Origin: Aquaspirillum sp. LM1
GTDB lineage: Bacteria > Pseudomonadota > Gammaproteobacteria > Burkholderiales > Aquaspirillaceae
DNA: 64,000 nucleotides
Direction: 5' to 3'
Assembly: GCF_002002905.1 (NCBI RefSeq)
Contig: NZ_CP019509.1
Span: forward strand, 1,922,001-1,986,000
Positions 52,704-60,580 of this stretch are shown here, piece by piece. The stretch's first letter is position 1. Each line of letters begins with the position of its first letter. The position numbers and the translations under genes are program-made. The notes beneath the pieces are model-generated. The model saw only the letters and a program-made list of their open reading frames with translations, had not been told where the DNA came from and ran no database searches.

Positions 52704-53323
52704 CGATCCAGCCAGCGTACCAGCTCATCCACCGTCAGCCGGGGCAGGTGGTGCTGTTCAGCGTAGGCATCCAGCTCGGCACCACGCATCATGCTGCCAT
52801 CCGGGTTCATCAGCTCGCACAATACCCCGGCAGGACTGAACCCAGCCAGTTGCGCCAGCGCCACGGCTGCCTCGGTGTGGCCGCGCCGCTCGCGCACCCC
52901 GCCGGGGCGGGCCACCAGCGGGTAGACATGACCCGGGCGGGCCAGATGCTCGGGCCGGGCGTCGGGTGCAATGGCGGCGCGGATGGTGGTGACCCGATCC
53001 TGCGCCGACACGCCCGTGCTTACCCCTTCTGCCGCTTCAATGCTGACGGTAAACGCCGTGCCATAGCGGCTGCGGTTGTCTGCCACCATCGGTGGCAGGG
53101 CCAGCCGTTCGGCATGTTCCGGGGTCAGGCACAGGCAGACAATGCCGCTGCAATCGCGGATCAGCCGGGCCATTTCTGCCACGCTAAGCGCATCGGCGGC
53201 CAGAATCAGATCGGCTTCGTTTTCGCGGTCGTCGTCATCACTGACCACCACCGGCAGGCCACGCCGCAACGCCGCCAGGGCGGCATCCATGCGCAGGGAG
53301 AGTAATTCAACAGGAGAATTCAT
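52700..53323 (-). CDS. ribB: RibB, 3,4-dihydroxy-2-butanone-4-phosphate synthase
   Basis: 207 residues, monofunctional. Acidic metal-binding loop [19 protein letters not shown], then [13 protein letters not shown] and [32 protein letters not shown]. It converts ribulose-5-phosphate to the butanone used by lumazine synthase. It has no GTP cyclohydrolase II domain, so this function must be elsewhere. Controlled by the FMN riboswitch upstream. Start ATG 53323. Confidence 0.95.
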   Translation of the reverse strand: MNSPVELLSLRMDAALAALRRGLPVVVSDDDDRENEADLILAADALSVAEMARLIRDCSGIVCLCLTPEHAERLALPPMVADNRSRYGTAFTVSIEAAEGVSTGVSAQDRVTTIRAAIAPDARPEHLARPGHVYPLVARPGGVRERRGHTEAAVALAQLAGFSPAGVLCELMNPDGSMMRGAELDAYAEQHHLPRLTVDELVRWLDR

Positions 53324-53369
53324 GGGAACGGTCCTCAAAAATGGTTCATGAGAAACACGTCACCGGGCA

Positions 53370-53393
53370 GAAAAGCGGGCCATGGCTGGCCCG
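53370..53393 (-). terminator. Intrinsic terminator of the FMN riboswitch
   Basis: On the minus strand CGGGCCAGCCATGGCCCG is followed by CTTTTC. It lies between the aptamer and ribB and is a fitting expression platform for transcriptional attenuation. A second hairpin (CCTCCCGGC/GCCGGGAGG, 53423-53452) lies between the two and may be an alternative pairing partner. Confidence 0.7.
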
Positions 53394-53453
53394 TCGGCGG
53401 GCAACGAGCGCGCACGCCAACCCTCCCGGCTGCCTTGAGCAGGCCGGGAGGCA

Positions 53454-53597
53454 TCATCTTCTTTCATCCGGACTATCACCGTCGGCTCTGGCATCGCACC
53501 AGATCTGCTGACCTTTCGCCAAGGCGGCGAAAGCGCTCGCGGGCTCGGCCCGAAGGCCATACCGCCGGTGGGGAATTACACCCCGCCCCGAAGACGC
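53454..53597 (-). promoter_or_regulatory. FMN riboswitch (RFN element)
   Basis: On the minus strand the conserved blocks appear in order: CTTCGGGGCGGGGTG, AATTCCCCACCGGCGGT, GCCCGCGAGCG, GCAGATCTGGTG, CCAGAGCCGACGGT, ATAGTCCGGATGAAAGAAG. This is a complete RFN aptamer. It binds FMN and lowers expression of the downstream ribB. Confidence 0.97.
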
Positions 53598-53950
53598 AGC
53601 AGCAGCCTGGCCAAGTGTCGGCACAGGCTGCTGCGGGCCAGAGTATAGCGTGGCAAAACCGGCTTGTCGCCTCAGCGTCGCCCCGCTTTGGGGGGTGACA
53701 GCGCTGGCGCTTGATCTGGCTGCCGTCTTGCCTCTGCGCTGGCCGCCCATGCCATTGCTGTTTTGATTGAGGCCTGCGCCCCTGCCGCCGCTTGTGCCCG
53801 GCGGCAAAATGGGCAAGAATCCTGCCATTGTCTTTTTTACCCCTGTGGATTGCCTGCTGTCATGACTGCGTATCCGAACACCCTGCGATGGCGTTGCCCG
53901 TCCGACTCCCATCCCGTCTGATTTTAACTGTTGTTGTTCGGAGCCCTGTC
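53598..53950. other. Intergenic region between the riboswitch and trpE
   Basis: These 353 bases hold the two divergent promoters. I see no gene. A 19-codon ORF at 53862-53921 has only one Trp and is not a convincing trp attenuator leader. Confidence 0.4.
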
Positions 53951-55423
53951 ATGCTGACCCAAGCCGAATTCGACGCGCTGGCGCGTCAAGGTTTTAACCG
54001 CATTCCCGTGATTCTTTCCCTGTTTGCCGACCTGGACACCCCGCTGTCGGTCTACCTGAAGCTGGCCAACCAGCCGTATTCCTATCTGCTGGAATCGGTG
54101 GTCGGCGGCGAGCGCTTTGGCCGTTATTCCTTTATCGGCCTGCCCGCCGCCACCCGCTTGCGCGTCAATGGCCTGCGCGTGCAGGTGGAGCACGGCGACC
54201 GCGTGGTGGAAACCCACGAAGGCGACCCGCTGGGCTTTATCGAGGCCTTTCAGGCGCGCTTTTCCACGCCGCCGCACGAAGGCTTGCCGCGTTTTGCCGG
54301 CGGCCTGGTCGGCTATTTTGGTTACGAAACCATCAAGCTGATCGAGAAAAAACTCGCCGCCCGCCCGGCCAAGCCCGACCCGATCGGCACCCCGGACATC
54401 CTGCTGATGCAATCCGAAGAGCTGGCGGTGGTGGACAATCTGTCCGGCAAGCTGTATCTGATTGTGTACGCCGACCCGGCAGTGCCCAATGCCTACGCCA
54501 AGGCGCAAACCCGGCTGGCCCAGCTGCGCACCCTGCTGCGCCAGCCCGCGCCGTTGCCGCTGCAGGGGCCGGTGCCACGCAGCGAAGCCGTGTCGGAATT
54601 TGGCGAGCAGCCGTTCAAAAACGCGGTGCTGCGCGCCAAGGACTACATTGTTGACGGCGATATCATGCAGGTGGTGCTGAGCCAGCGCATGCAAATGCCG
54701 TTTAGCGAACCGCCGCTGTCGCTGTACCGCGCACTGCGCAGCCTGAACCCGTCGCCGTATATGTTTTTCTATCATTTCGACGACTTCCATGTGGTCGGCT
54801 CATCGCCAGAAATCCTGGTGCGCCAGGAAAACCAGACCGTCACCGTGCGCCCGATTGCCGGCACCCGCCCACGCGGCCAGACCCGCCTGGAAGATGAAGC
54901 GCTGGCCGAAGACCTGCTGGCCGACCCGAAGGAAATTGCCGAACATGTGATGCTGATGGACCTGGGCCGTAACGATGTGGGTCGGGTGGCCGACGTTGGC
55001 TCGGTGAAGATTACCGAAAACATGATCATCGAGCGCTACTCGCATGTGATGCATATTGTCTCCAGTGTGGAAGGCCGGCTGCGCCAGGGCATGAGCAATC
55101 TGGACGTACTGCGCGCCACCTTTCCGGCAGGCACGCTGTCTGGCGCGGCCAAAGTGCGGGCAATGGAGATCATCGACGAGCTGGAGCCCAGCAAGCGCGG
55201 CGTGTATGGCGGCGCGGTGGGCTATCTGGGTTTTAACGGCGATATGGACCTGGCCATCGCCATCCGCACGGCGGTGATCAAGGATCACACCTTGTACGTG
55301 CAGGCAGGTGCCGGGATTGTGGCCGACTCGCAAACCGAAGCCGAATGGCAGGAAACCCGCAACAAGGCGCGCGCGGTGATTCGTGCGGCTGAGCTGGTGC
55401 AGCAGGGGTTGGATGCGGAGTAA
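53951..55423 (+). CDS. trpE: TrpE, anthranilate synthase component I
   Basis: 490 residues. N-terminal regulatory part with LLESV in the Trp-feedback region and chorismate-binding core: [74 protein letters not shown]. It makes anthranilate from chorismate with TrpG, which is not adjacent. The ATG at 53951 has GGAG eight bases upstream. Alone here, followed by the cassette region. Confidence 0.95.
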   Translation: MLTQAEFDALARQGFNRIPVILSLFADLDTPLSVYLKLANQPYSYLLESVVGGERFGRYSFIGLPAATRLRVNGLRVQVEHGDRVVETHEGDPLGFIEAFQARFSTPPHEGLPRFAGGLVGYFGYETIKLIEKKLAARPAKPDPIGTPDILLMQSEELAVVDNLSGKLYLIVYADPAVPNAYAKAQTRLAQLRTLLRQPAPLPLQGPVPRSEAVSEFGEQPFKNAVLRAKDYIVDGDIMQVVLSQRMQMPFSEPPLSLYRALRSLNPSPYMFFYHFDDFHVVGSSPEILVRQENQTVTVRPIAGTRPRGQTRLEDEALAEDLLADPKEIAEHVMLMDLGRNDVGRVADVGSVKITENMIIERYSHVMHIVSSVEGRLRQGMSNLDVLRATFPAGTLSGAAKVRAMEIIDELEPSKRGVYGGAVGYLGFNGDMDLAIAIRTAVIKDHTLYVQAGAGIVADSQTEAEWQETRNKARAVIRAAELVQQGLDAE

Positions 55424-55434
55424 TAATGGTTGTG

Positions 55435-55470
55435 GCGCTGGGGATGCGGAGGTGCGTGTATTCCCAGCGC
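55435..55470 (+). terminator. Hairpin after trpE
   Basis: GCGCTGGGGA and TTCCCAGCGC arms (one mismatch) around a 16-base loop, 11 bases past the trpE stop. No T-run, so strength is uncertain. Confidence 0.45.
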
Positions 55471-55568
55471 TGACCAAGGCGCTGGCGTGAATATATTCAT
55501 TCGACTTAAACCTACACTGATTTTTCAGCCCGATATGGTGCAATGCCTTGTGTGGTGGCGTGGGTTTG

Positions 55569-55685
55569 TTAGGGATACGCTGAAAAAATCGTCATTCCCG
55601 CGAAGGCGGGAATCCAGGTTGTTGATTTTGCTAGGTTTTGATTTTGGCAAACACGATTTTTCTGAATAAATCAGCGCATCCTTAA
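55569..55685 (-). repeat. 117-bp inverted-repeat element (dRS3-core family), copy C
   Basis: Ends TTAGGGATACGCTGA and TCAGCGCATCCTTAA; core ATTCCCGCGAAGGCGGGAAT. Oriented opposite to copies A and D. It lies between trpE and the cassette array, about 50 bases before the promoter-like sequence, and marks the left edge of the low-GC region. Confidence 0.92.
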
Positions 55686-55733
55686 GTTGTTGTTTGCTGA
55701 TTTGTCCAACAATTTCATCAAAAGTGATCTATC

Positions 55734-55761
55734 TTGGCAAAACGGTAGGTTGCTGTATATT
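55734..55761 (+). promoter_or_regulatory. Promoter-like sequence facing the cassette array
   Basis: TTGGCA and TATATT are 16 bases apart, a good sigma-70 match, 20 bases before the first attC-like site. It is placed where an integron Pc promoter would lie and points into the cassettes. Confidence 0.55.
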
Positions 55762-55780
55762 ATTGGCTTATACGAAAGTC

Positions 55781-55826
55781 ATCTAAGCCAATTAAGACGA
55801 CAGTTGTCGTCTATTACAAGTTAGGC
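55781..55826 (+). repeat. attC-like (or attI-like) site 0, 46 bp
   Basis: R'' is ATCTAAG (one change from RYYYAAC), the centre is AGACGACA-GT-TGTCGTCT, and R' is GTTAGGC at 55820-55826. Short for an attC. It marks the left end of cassette 1 (cut after G55820). It could be the attC of a lost cassette or a decayed attI. Confidence 0.6.
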
Positions 55827-55880
55827 TTCAGAAATTCTACGATGTACGCCTAGCAATATCGAAAACCCCAGGGAGATCCA

Positions 55881-56432
55881 ATGAATATTATCAAGCGTGT
55901 CACTTTAGTTGCGGCGATTGCTGCTAGTACACCTACATTCGCACAGCTTGCAGGAGTTTCCGTACAGGAGATTAACCGAGGCGTCTTGAAGGCAGCGACT
56001 AATTATGCGAACGGTATTTCTTGTGTTGACGCTCCCGCGACAGCCAAAGATATCCTCGCACTCAAGCCGATACGAACCCCAGACGACGCAAGCGAAGCGG
56101 AATTCTTGGTTACGTGGGTTGGAGATATTGGATGCAACGGCGGCAGTGGAACCGTTGGAACCAACTTCGCGATTGTCAAAGTCGGCAGCGGCGGGTCTTT
56201 CTACGTTGATCCGCTGCGCTCAAGCCCGGCCATTTCGGTAGCACTGAATACGCGCTTTGTCGAGAGGCTCGTCGGCAATACACGCGATACGATCGTCGTT
56301 GATGCGGCTGACTTCGGGCCGAACGATTCGAATCAATGGCCTACGCTTCGCTTCCGCTACACGCTTAAGGTTGACGCCAAAGGCAATTGGAAGCAGGTGG
56401 AGAGGAAACCGCTTCCGCCTCGCAAGGGGTGA
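55881..56432 (+). CDS. Cassette 1: secreted protein of unknown function, 183 aa
   Basis: Signal peptide MNIIKRVTLVAAIAASTPTFA, cleavage before QLAGVS. The mature part has a central Gly-rich stretch (GDIGCNGGSGTVGTNF), two Cys that could pair (SCVDAP and GCNGG), and FRYTLKVDAKGNWKQVERKP at the end. Codon use is more AT-rich than neighbours. Followed 21 bases later by attC1, the normal cassette layout. I do not recognise the family; periplasmic or exported is all that can be said. Confidence 0.75.
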   Translation: MNIIKRVTLVAAIAASTPTFAQLAGVSVQEINRGVLKAATNYANGISCVDAPATAKDILALKPIRTPDDASEAEFLVTWVGDIGCNGGSGTVGTNFAIVKVGSGGSFYVDPLRSSPAISVALNTRFVERLVGNTRDTIVVDAADFGPNDSNQWPTLRFRYTLKVDAKGNWKQVERKPLPPRKG

Positions 56433-56453
56433 ACTTCACTCCTACTGCGCTGA

Positions 56454-56574
56454 AGCCTAACCATTCGTTCAACCGGAAGCGATGGGGCATGCCGCCGTTT
56501 GGGGCCCCATTTCATTCTGCCCCAAACACCGTCATGCCCCACCGCTCCGGTTAACTTTAACTCGCGCGTTAGGC
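56454..56574 (+). repeat. attC site 1, 121 bp
   Basis: R'' GCCTAAC at 56454-56460 and R' GTTAGGC at 56568-56574 are exact complements. Inside, AACCGGAAGCGATGGGGC pairs with GCCCCACCGCTCCGGTT and leaves one extra A unpaired, the extrahelical base typical of attC sites. Recombination would be after G56568. Confidence 0.9.
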
Positions 56575-56594
56575 AACACACGTAAAGAGTATTC

Positions 56595-57194
56595 ATGCGG
56601 CCAATCATCGAAGAACGATTCCAGCTCAACCTTAAGCGCGTGCGAAACCTTGTGTCCATTTATACAAATCATTTGTCATGCAAAGGCAGTGGCCGAAGGG
56701 GGCATCAAGCAACGGATGTGTTACGCGCCGCAACAGTCTTATTGCACGCGACTCTTGAGGATGTGCTACGGAGCTTGGCTTATTGGAAGCTACCTCAAGC
56801 AAACGTGGCAGTGCTAGAAAAAATCGCTCTTGTTGGCGGCACAGCAACAAAATTCAATCTCGGGGAACTTGCCTCCCATCGAGGCAAAACAATCGACGAA
56901 GTCATAAAGGAGTCAACAGATGCGAGCTTGGAGCGATCCAATTACAACAATCCAAAAGAAGTCATTCAGTTACTTGAATCAATTGGCCTGGATGTTGACC
57001 TCATTAAGCAGTACATGGCAACACTTGAGCAGGCTATGTCGCGCCGTCATCAGATTGTTCATCGCGCAGACACAAATCAAAATCAACGTCCTGGTCGAGG
57101 AAACCATAGAGTTGCATCAATCTCGCCAGCCACACTAAATAGCTGGATCTCCAACACAGAACAGTTCGTTTATGCTGTTCTCGCTCAGGTCTAG
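56595..57194 (+). CDS. Cassette 2: HEPN-like protein with R-x4-H motif, 199 aa
   Basis: Mostly helical. MRPIIEERFQLNLKRVRNLV at the start, a middle with ATVLLHATLEDVLRSLAYWK, and AMSRRHQIVHRADTNQN near the end. Arg151-x4-His156 in RRHQIVHR matches the catalytic R-x4-6-H of HEPN domains, and the following Arg-Ala-Asp resembles RiboL-PSP-HEPN proteins, which are probable RNases in defence and toxin systems. HEPN assignment is by motif and helical pattern only. 21 bases after attC1 and 10 before attC2, a compact cassette. Confidence 0.72.
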   Translation: MRPIIEERFQLNLKRVRNLVSIYTNHLSCKGSGRRGHQATDVLRAATVLLHATLEDVLRSLAYWKLPQANVAVLEKIALVGGTATKFNLGELASHRGKTIDEVIKESTDASLERSNYNNPKEVIQLLESIGLDVDLIKQYMATLEQAMSRRHQIVHRADTNQNQRPGRGNHRVASISPATLNSWISNTEQFVYAVLAQV

Positions 57195-57204
57195 AAAAAC
57201 AGTT

Positions 57205-57297
57205 GCCTAACTGGGCGGTCAAGCAGACACCAACAAAATCAATGCTTTTGGCATTTTCATGACCCTTACTGGCGTACGCTTGCCTTGGGCGTTATGC
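57205..57297 (+). repeat. attC site 2, 93 bp
   Basis: R'' GCCTAAC (57205-57211) and R' GTTATGC (57291-57297). Between them CAAGC pairs with GCTTG and a central AATGC-TTTTG-GCATT hairpin is visible. Cassette 2 ends at G57291. Confidence 0.82.
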
Positions 57298-57327
57298 ATC
57301 TTTCACAAAGAATTCGGGAGGCTAGAA

Positions 57328-58734
57328 GTGGCACATTTGTCTGACATGGAAGAACTATTGGCGACAATTTCTGCTACGCAGATTCGAGACTACATGCGCG
57401 AGGCGATGAATTGCTACATGGCCAGCGCCTACCGGGGTTGCGTTGTCCTGAGTTACATCGCCTTATTTGATGACTTGCTCGCCAAACTTGGCGAACTTGG
57501 TAAAGTGAACGCTGCAGCGAAAACAATCCACATGGACGCCACAAAGAGGAAAGGCAACCAGGACGTATTCGAGAGCTATCTAATGGATCAACTCGGCTCC
57601 AATAATTTGATCTCAGGCCTTGATGTAGACTTTTTAACCACATTGCGGAAATTACGGAACAAATCAGCACATCCATCCGGCCACAAGCCTTCACCGGAGG
57701 AAGCAAGATTTATCTTCTACGAGACAATCACCCGTTTCTTGTCCCGTCCGATTCTGTCCACAACTCAGCTTGTAGGCGAGATCGTGGTGCGCCTCAGTAA
57801 CGTCAACTTCTTCCCGACAATTGTATTCGAAGAGATGAAGGCGATTGTTGAGGAGGAGATATCGCCCCTTCATGACGAAGCAATTCCGCAGCTAATAGCA
57901 AAACTTGTAGTGGCGATAACTTCTACCGACCCCACATTGGCTAAAAACTCTAGCTACTTCTTGATCGGTCTTGCGCTATTGGACCAAGATTTGGTTAGCA
58001 AGGAATTACGGACAAGAGTTCTTACTGCTAAGTCGGATGATCCGCAATACTCGCCAATAGTCGTTCAGCTCCTTTCGGCCAATGGAAAGCTGATTATTGG
58101 TCTAACTCCGGCCTGTCTCGCCCGAATTCGGCAAGTACTATCGAAACAAATTGATGACATAACGCCAGCACTGACCGAATCGAAATTACTCCATCCAACT
58201 TCAGCACTTACTTCAATTGTCGTGCATCTTGATGAAGCTGAACTACTCACCAACTTCAAATCCGAATTAGAAAAGCTGTTTGACAAGCGGCCCTACTCGC
58301 AAAAATTAGTAAGAGCGCTTATCAACCGCCCAACTACCTTTGCGAGCTACTTCAGCACCATCTTGGGCAAAGCAGGGTCCAGCGACTTTGGAACCGCAAA
58401 TGCCTTTGCGAATGCAATCGAAGACATTAGCGCGGAGTTGTCGGCACTTGCTTCTGAGGAACAAGCATTCCAACTCCTAGTTGCAGTGCTCCAGGCGGCG
58501 AGTTGGGGGGCGTTTGACGCTAAGGGTTTGCGGCAAGCAAAGTTTGCCTCAATCCCAGAGCTACGCGCGAAGGCCATTACATTTGCAACCGCAAGCGCAG
58601 CTGCGGCTTCAGCTTACTTGGCAGATAAACTTAATCTTCCCATATCAGGTGAGAATTTTGTCGATGAGTACTTTACCGATGAGCACGCTCGATACACCGG
58701 ACGCTGTGCGATAAAGCCGCGCAGCGTCCGGTGA
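57328..58734 (+). CDS. Cassette 3: large helical protein with N-terminal HEPN-like domain, 468 aa
   Basis: Starts at a GTG six bases after a strong GGGAGG ribosome site; an ATG at 57346 would skip six residues, and an ATG at 57259 lies inside attC2. The N-terminal ~150 residues are helical: MREAMNCYMASAYRGCVVL, then LRKLRNKSAHPSGHKPS with Arg110-x4-His115, a HEPN-type motif. The remaining 300 residues are helical repeats without a recognised domain, Leu/Ala-rich, perhaps a sensor or binding module. The last codons run through the stem of attC3. Unknown function; HEPN plus large helical partner domain resembles some anti-phage proteins. Confidence 0.72.
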   Translation: MAHLSDMEELLATISATQIRDYMREAMNCYMASAYRGCVVLSYIALFDDLLAKLGELGKVNAAAKTIHMDATKRKGNQDVFESYLMDQLGSNNLISGLDVDFLTTLRKLRNKSAHPSGHKPSPEEARFIFYETITRFLSRPILSTTQLVGEIVVRLSNVNFFPTIVFEEMKAIVEEEISPLHDEAIPQLIAKLVVAITSTDPTLAKNSSYFLIGLALLDQDLVSKELRTRVLTAKSDDPQYSPIVVQLLSANGKLIIGLTPACLARIRQVLSKQIDDITPALTESKLLHPTSALTSIVVHLDEAELLTNFKSELEKLFDKRPYSQKLVRALINRPTTFASYFSTILGKAGSSDFGTANAFANAIEDISAELSALASEEQAFQLLVAVLQAASWGAFDAKGLRQAKFASIPELRAKAITFATASAAAASAYLADKLNLPISGENFVDEYFTDEHARYTGRCAIKPRSVR

Positions 58735-58748
58735 CCTCCACGTTAGGC
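58695..58748 (+). repeat. attC-like site 3
   Basis: A 16-base near-perfect stem, CACCGGACGCTGTGCG with CGCGCAGCGTCCGGTG (58695-58710 and 58718-58733), is followed by R' GTTAGGC at 58742-58748. The R'' partner on the left is degenerate, and the upstream ORF reads into the stem. Confidence 0.7.
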
Positions 58749-58765
58749 ATACGGAACCATCTCGC

Positions 58766-59362
58766 ATGAGACGATTGATTGAACCATCCTTAGACGCTGC
58801 AATTGCAGAGGTGAAACGCCACGAGCATGATTCACATGGACTGCTGAAGTCTTTACTGCCATATTGCTCGCAGCTTGCACCATTCGAGAAGCGCCTCAGG
58901 CAAGGAGTCACTTTGTGGAGCCTTGCAAGCACCTTGATGCTACTTCGAGACAACGACGAATTAGCACAAAAGATCCTGCCTCCATGCCCAAGTATAGGCG
59001 ATCCATTTGTTAATCGTTTGTTACGGGCGGAGAGCCTTACTTCTTCATCAATAGTTTTCCGTTCGTGGGTGTCTTTGGTTTTTATGCGCCCCGATGATAT
59101 CTTGAAGGTTCTGAAATCAATTCCAAAACCAGATGCCCATCTTCAAGCATTTCTTGATCTTTTCATGCACAACCAAGTTCGGCGTATTCGAAATGCAATA
59201 TCTCACGGCACTTTTAATGCTGAATTTCAAGAGGTCGAGTACCGAGATAGAGAAAAGGTTGGGCAGATTTCATTTCCAGAGCTAGATCATCTAAATTCAT
59301 GCATTTTTGCATTCTGGGCCTCGCTGTGGGCTACCTCGTTGGCTCCAGAAAATCGTGCCTAA
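58766..59362 (+). CDS. Cassette 4: HEPN-like protein with R-x4-H motif, 198 aa
   Basis: Helical: MRRLIEPSLDAAIAEVKRHE at the start, FRSWVSLVFMRPDDILKVLK, and LFMHNQVRRIRNAISHGTF with Arg142-x4-His147, again the HEPN-type motif (RNAISH). SWVSLVF and FAFWASLWATS are hydrophobic helices. 17 bases after attC3. Its stop TAA lies inside the GCCTAAC of the next, incomplete attC. No toxin partner is adjacent in its cassette. Confidence 0.72.
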   Translation: MRRLIEPSLDAAIAEVKRHEHDSHGLLKSLLPYCSQLAPFEKRLRQGVTLWSLASTLMLLRDNDELAQKILPPCPSIGDPFVNRLLRAESLTSSSIVFRSWVSLVFMRPDDILKVLKSIPKPDAHLQAFLDLFMHNQVRRIRNAISHGTFNAEFQEVEYRDREKVGQISFPELDHLNSCIFAFWASLWATSLAPENRA

Positions 59363-59380
59363 CCCGACGCTCAACATCCA
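59357..59380 (+). repeat. attC site 4, left half only
   Basis: R'' GCCTAAC (59357-59363) followed by CCGACGCTCAAC, the usual start of many attC sites. I find no GTTRRRY partner before the next gene, so the site is truncated and the array ends here. Confidence 0.6.
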
Positions 59381-59385
59381 TTCCA

Positions 59386-59411
59386 CCGGGAGAAAATTTC
59401 TCCCGGTTTTT
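59386..59411 (+). terminator. Rho-independent terminator of the cassette array
   Basis: CCGGGAGAAA and TTTCTCCCGG arms, then TTTTT. It lies just beyond the last cassette and before the AEC gene. Confidence 0.85.
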
Positions 59412-59470
59412 AATCAGCCAGGCCGTTTGGTCTGACCATCCGACCTCAATCTTCGTCTGGAGAGCCCCCC

Positions 59471-60346
59471 ATGCTATTGCGGATTGTCTCGATTCTGCTG
59501 CCGGTGTTGTCCATCGTGCTCATCGGCTATCTGTATGGCCGTCGGCATGCGCCGGATATGGTGACGGTGAACCGCATCAATATGGATTTGTTTGTGCCGG
59601 CGCTGGTGTTTGTCGCCCTGGCCGGCAAGGATGTGCAGCTGGCGCAGTATGGCTGGCTGGCGCTGGGTGCGGCGGGGGTGGTGCTGGGCTCCGGGTTGCT
59701 GGCCTGGCCGCTGGCGCGGCTGCTGGGCATTGCCCCGCTGACCTTTGTGCCGCCAATGATGTTCAATAACTCGGGCAATATGGGCCTGCCGCTGATTGTG
59801 CTGGCGTTTGGCGCGGTGGCGCTGCCAGGTGCGGTGATTCTGTTTCTGGTGGAAATGATTCTGCATTTTTCGCTCGGTCTGTGGCTGATGGACCGCCACG
59901 CGCCGATTGGCCGGTTGTTTCGTCAGCCGGTGATGCTGGCCACCGCTGCCGGGCTGCTGGTCAGCCTGTCTGGCTGGGCCTTGCCCGATGCGCTGGCGCT
60001 GGGGCTGAAAATGCTGGGTGATGTGTCGGTGCCCTTGCTGTTGTTTTCGCTGGGGGTGCGCATTGCCGGGGTGTCGTGGGCGGAATGGAAGCTGGGCGTG
60101 CTGGGCGGGCTGGTGTGTCCGGCCAGCGGGCTATTGATGGTGGCGCTGATGCAGCCGGTGTTGCCGCTGCCGGCCAACCAGCAGGCCTGGCTGTGGCTGT
60201 TTGCCGCGCTGCCGCCGGCGGTGCTGAATTTTCTGGTGGCGGAACAGTACCGGCAGGAGCCCAGCCGGGTGGCGTCGCTGGTGCTGATTGGCAATCTGAT
60301 GAGCCTGCTGGTGCTGCCGCCGGTGTTGTATGTGCTGCTGAGCTGA
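59471..60346 (+). CDS. AEC-family (auxin efflux carrier type) transporter
   Basis: 291 residues, ten predicted membrane helices in two halves, with the family segments VNRINMDLFVPALVFVALAG, FNNSGNMGLPLIVLAFG (the conserved Asn-Gly-Asn crossover loop) and FSLGVRIAGVSW. Substrates in bacteria include dicarboxylates or malate, and the actual one is unknown. It has a TGGAGAG ribosome site before ATG 59471. GC content returns to that of the chromosome here. Confidence 0.88.
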   Translation: MLLRIVSILLPVLSIVLIGYLYGRRHAPDMVTVNRINMDLFVPALVFVALAGKDVQLAQYGWLALGAAGVVLGSGLLAWPLARLLGIAPLTFVPPMMFNNSGNMGLPLIVLAFGAVALPGAVILFLVEMILHFSLGLWLMDRHAPIGRLFRQPVMLATAAGLLVSLSGWALPDALALGLKMLGDVSVPLLLFSLGVRIAGVSWAEWKLGVLGGLVCPASGLLMVALMQPVLPLPANQQAWLWLFAALPPAVLNFLVAEQYRQEPSRVASLVLIGNLMSLLVLPPVLYVLLS

Positions 60347-60580
60347 ACGGCGCAAGGCCGGCTTTATGCCCGATTAACCCGGTTGGCCGGGCTTTTCACG
60401 CCAGATTGGTCATATGGATATGGCGAATTGGTTTATGCGCTTGCCCCGGCTTGCGGTAAAGTGCCAACCTGCCGGGCACAATACTGCACTGCCCGAAACC
60501 CCGACCCATTCTCCGAGCGCGTGCTGCGCTGTGCCGCAGCACGGATGACCGAACCTTGCATGGAAAGCCGCATACCCACC

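Noticed and set aside
53862-53921. trp operon leader peptide before trpE
   Set aside because: The 19-codon ORF has a single Trp codon and no terminator/antiterminator pair follows, so attenuation is not supported.
59357-59470. A complete fourth attC site
   Set aside because: R'' is present but no GTTRRRY core or matching stem arm is found before the AEC gene; only a half site was recorded.
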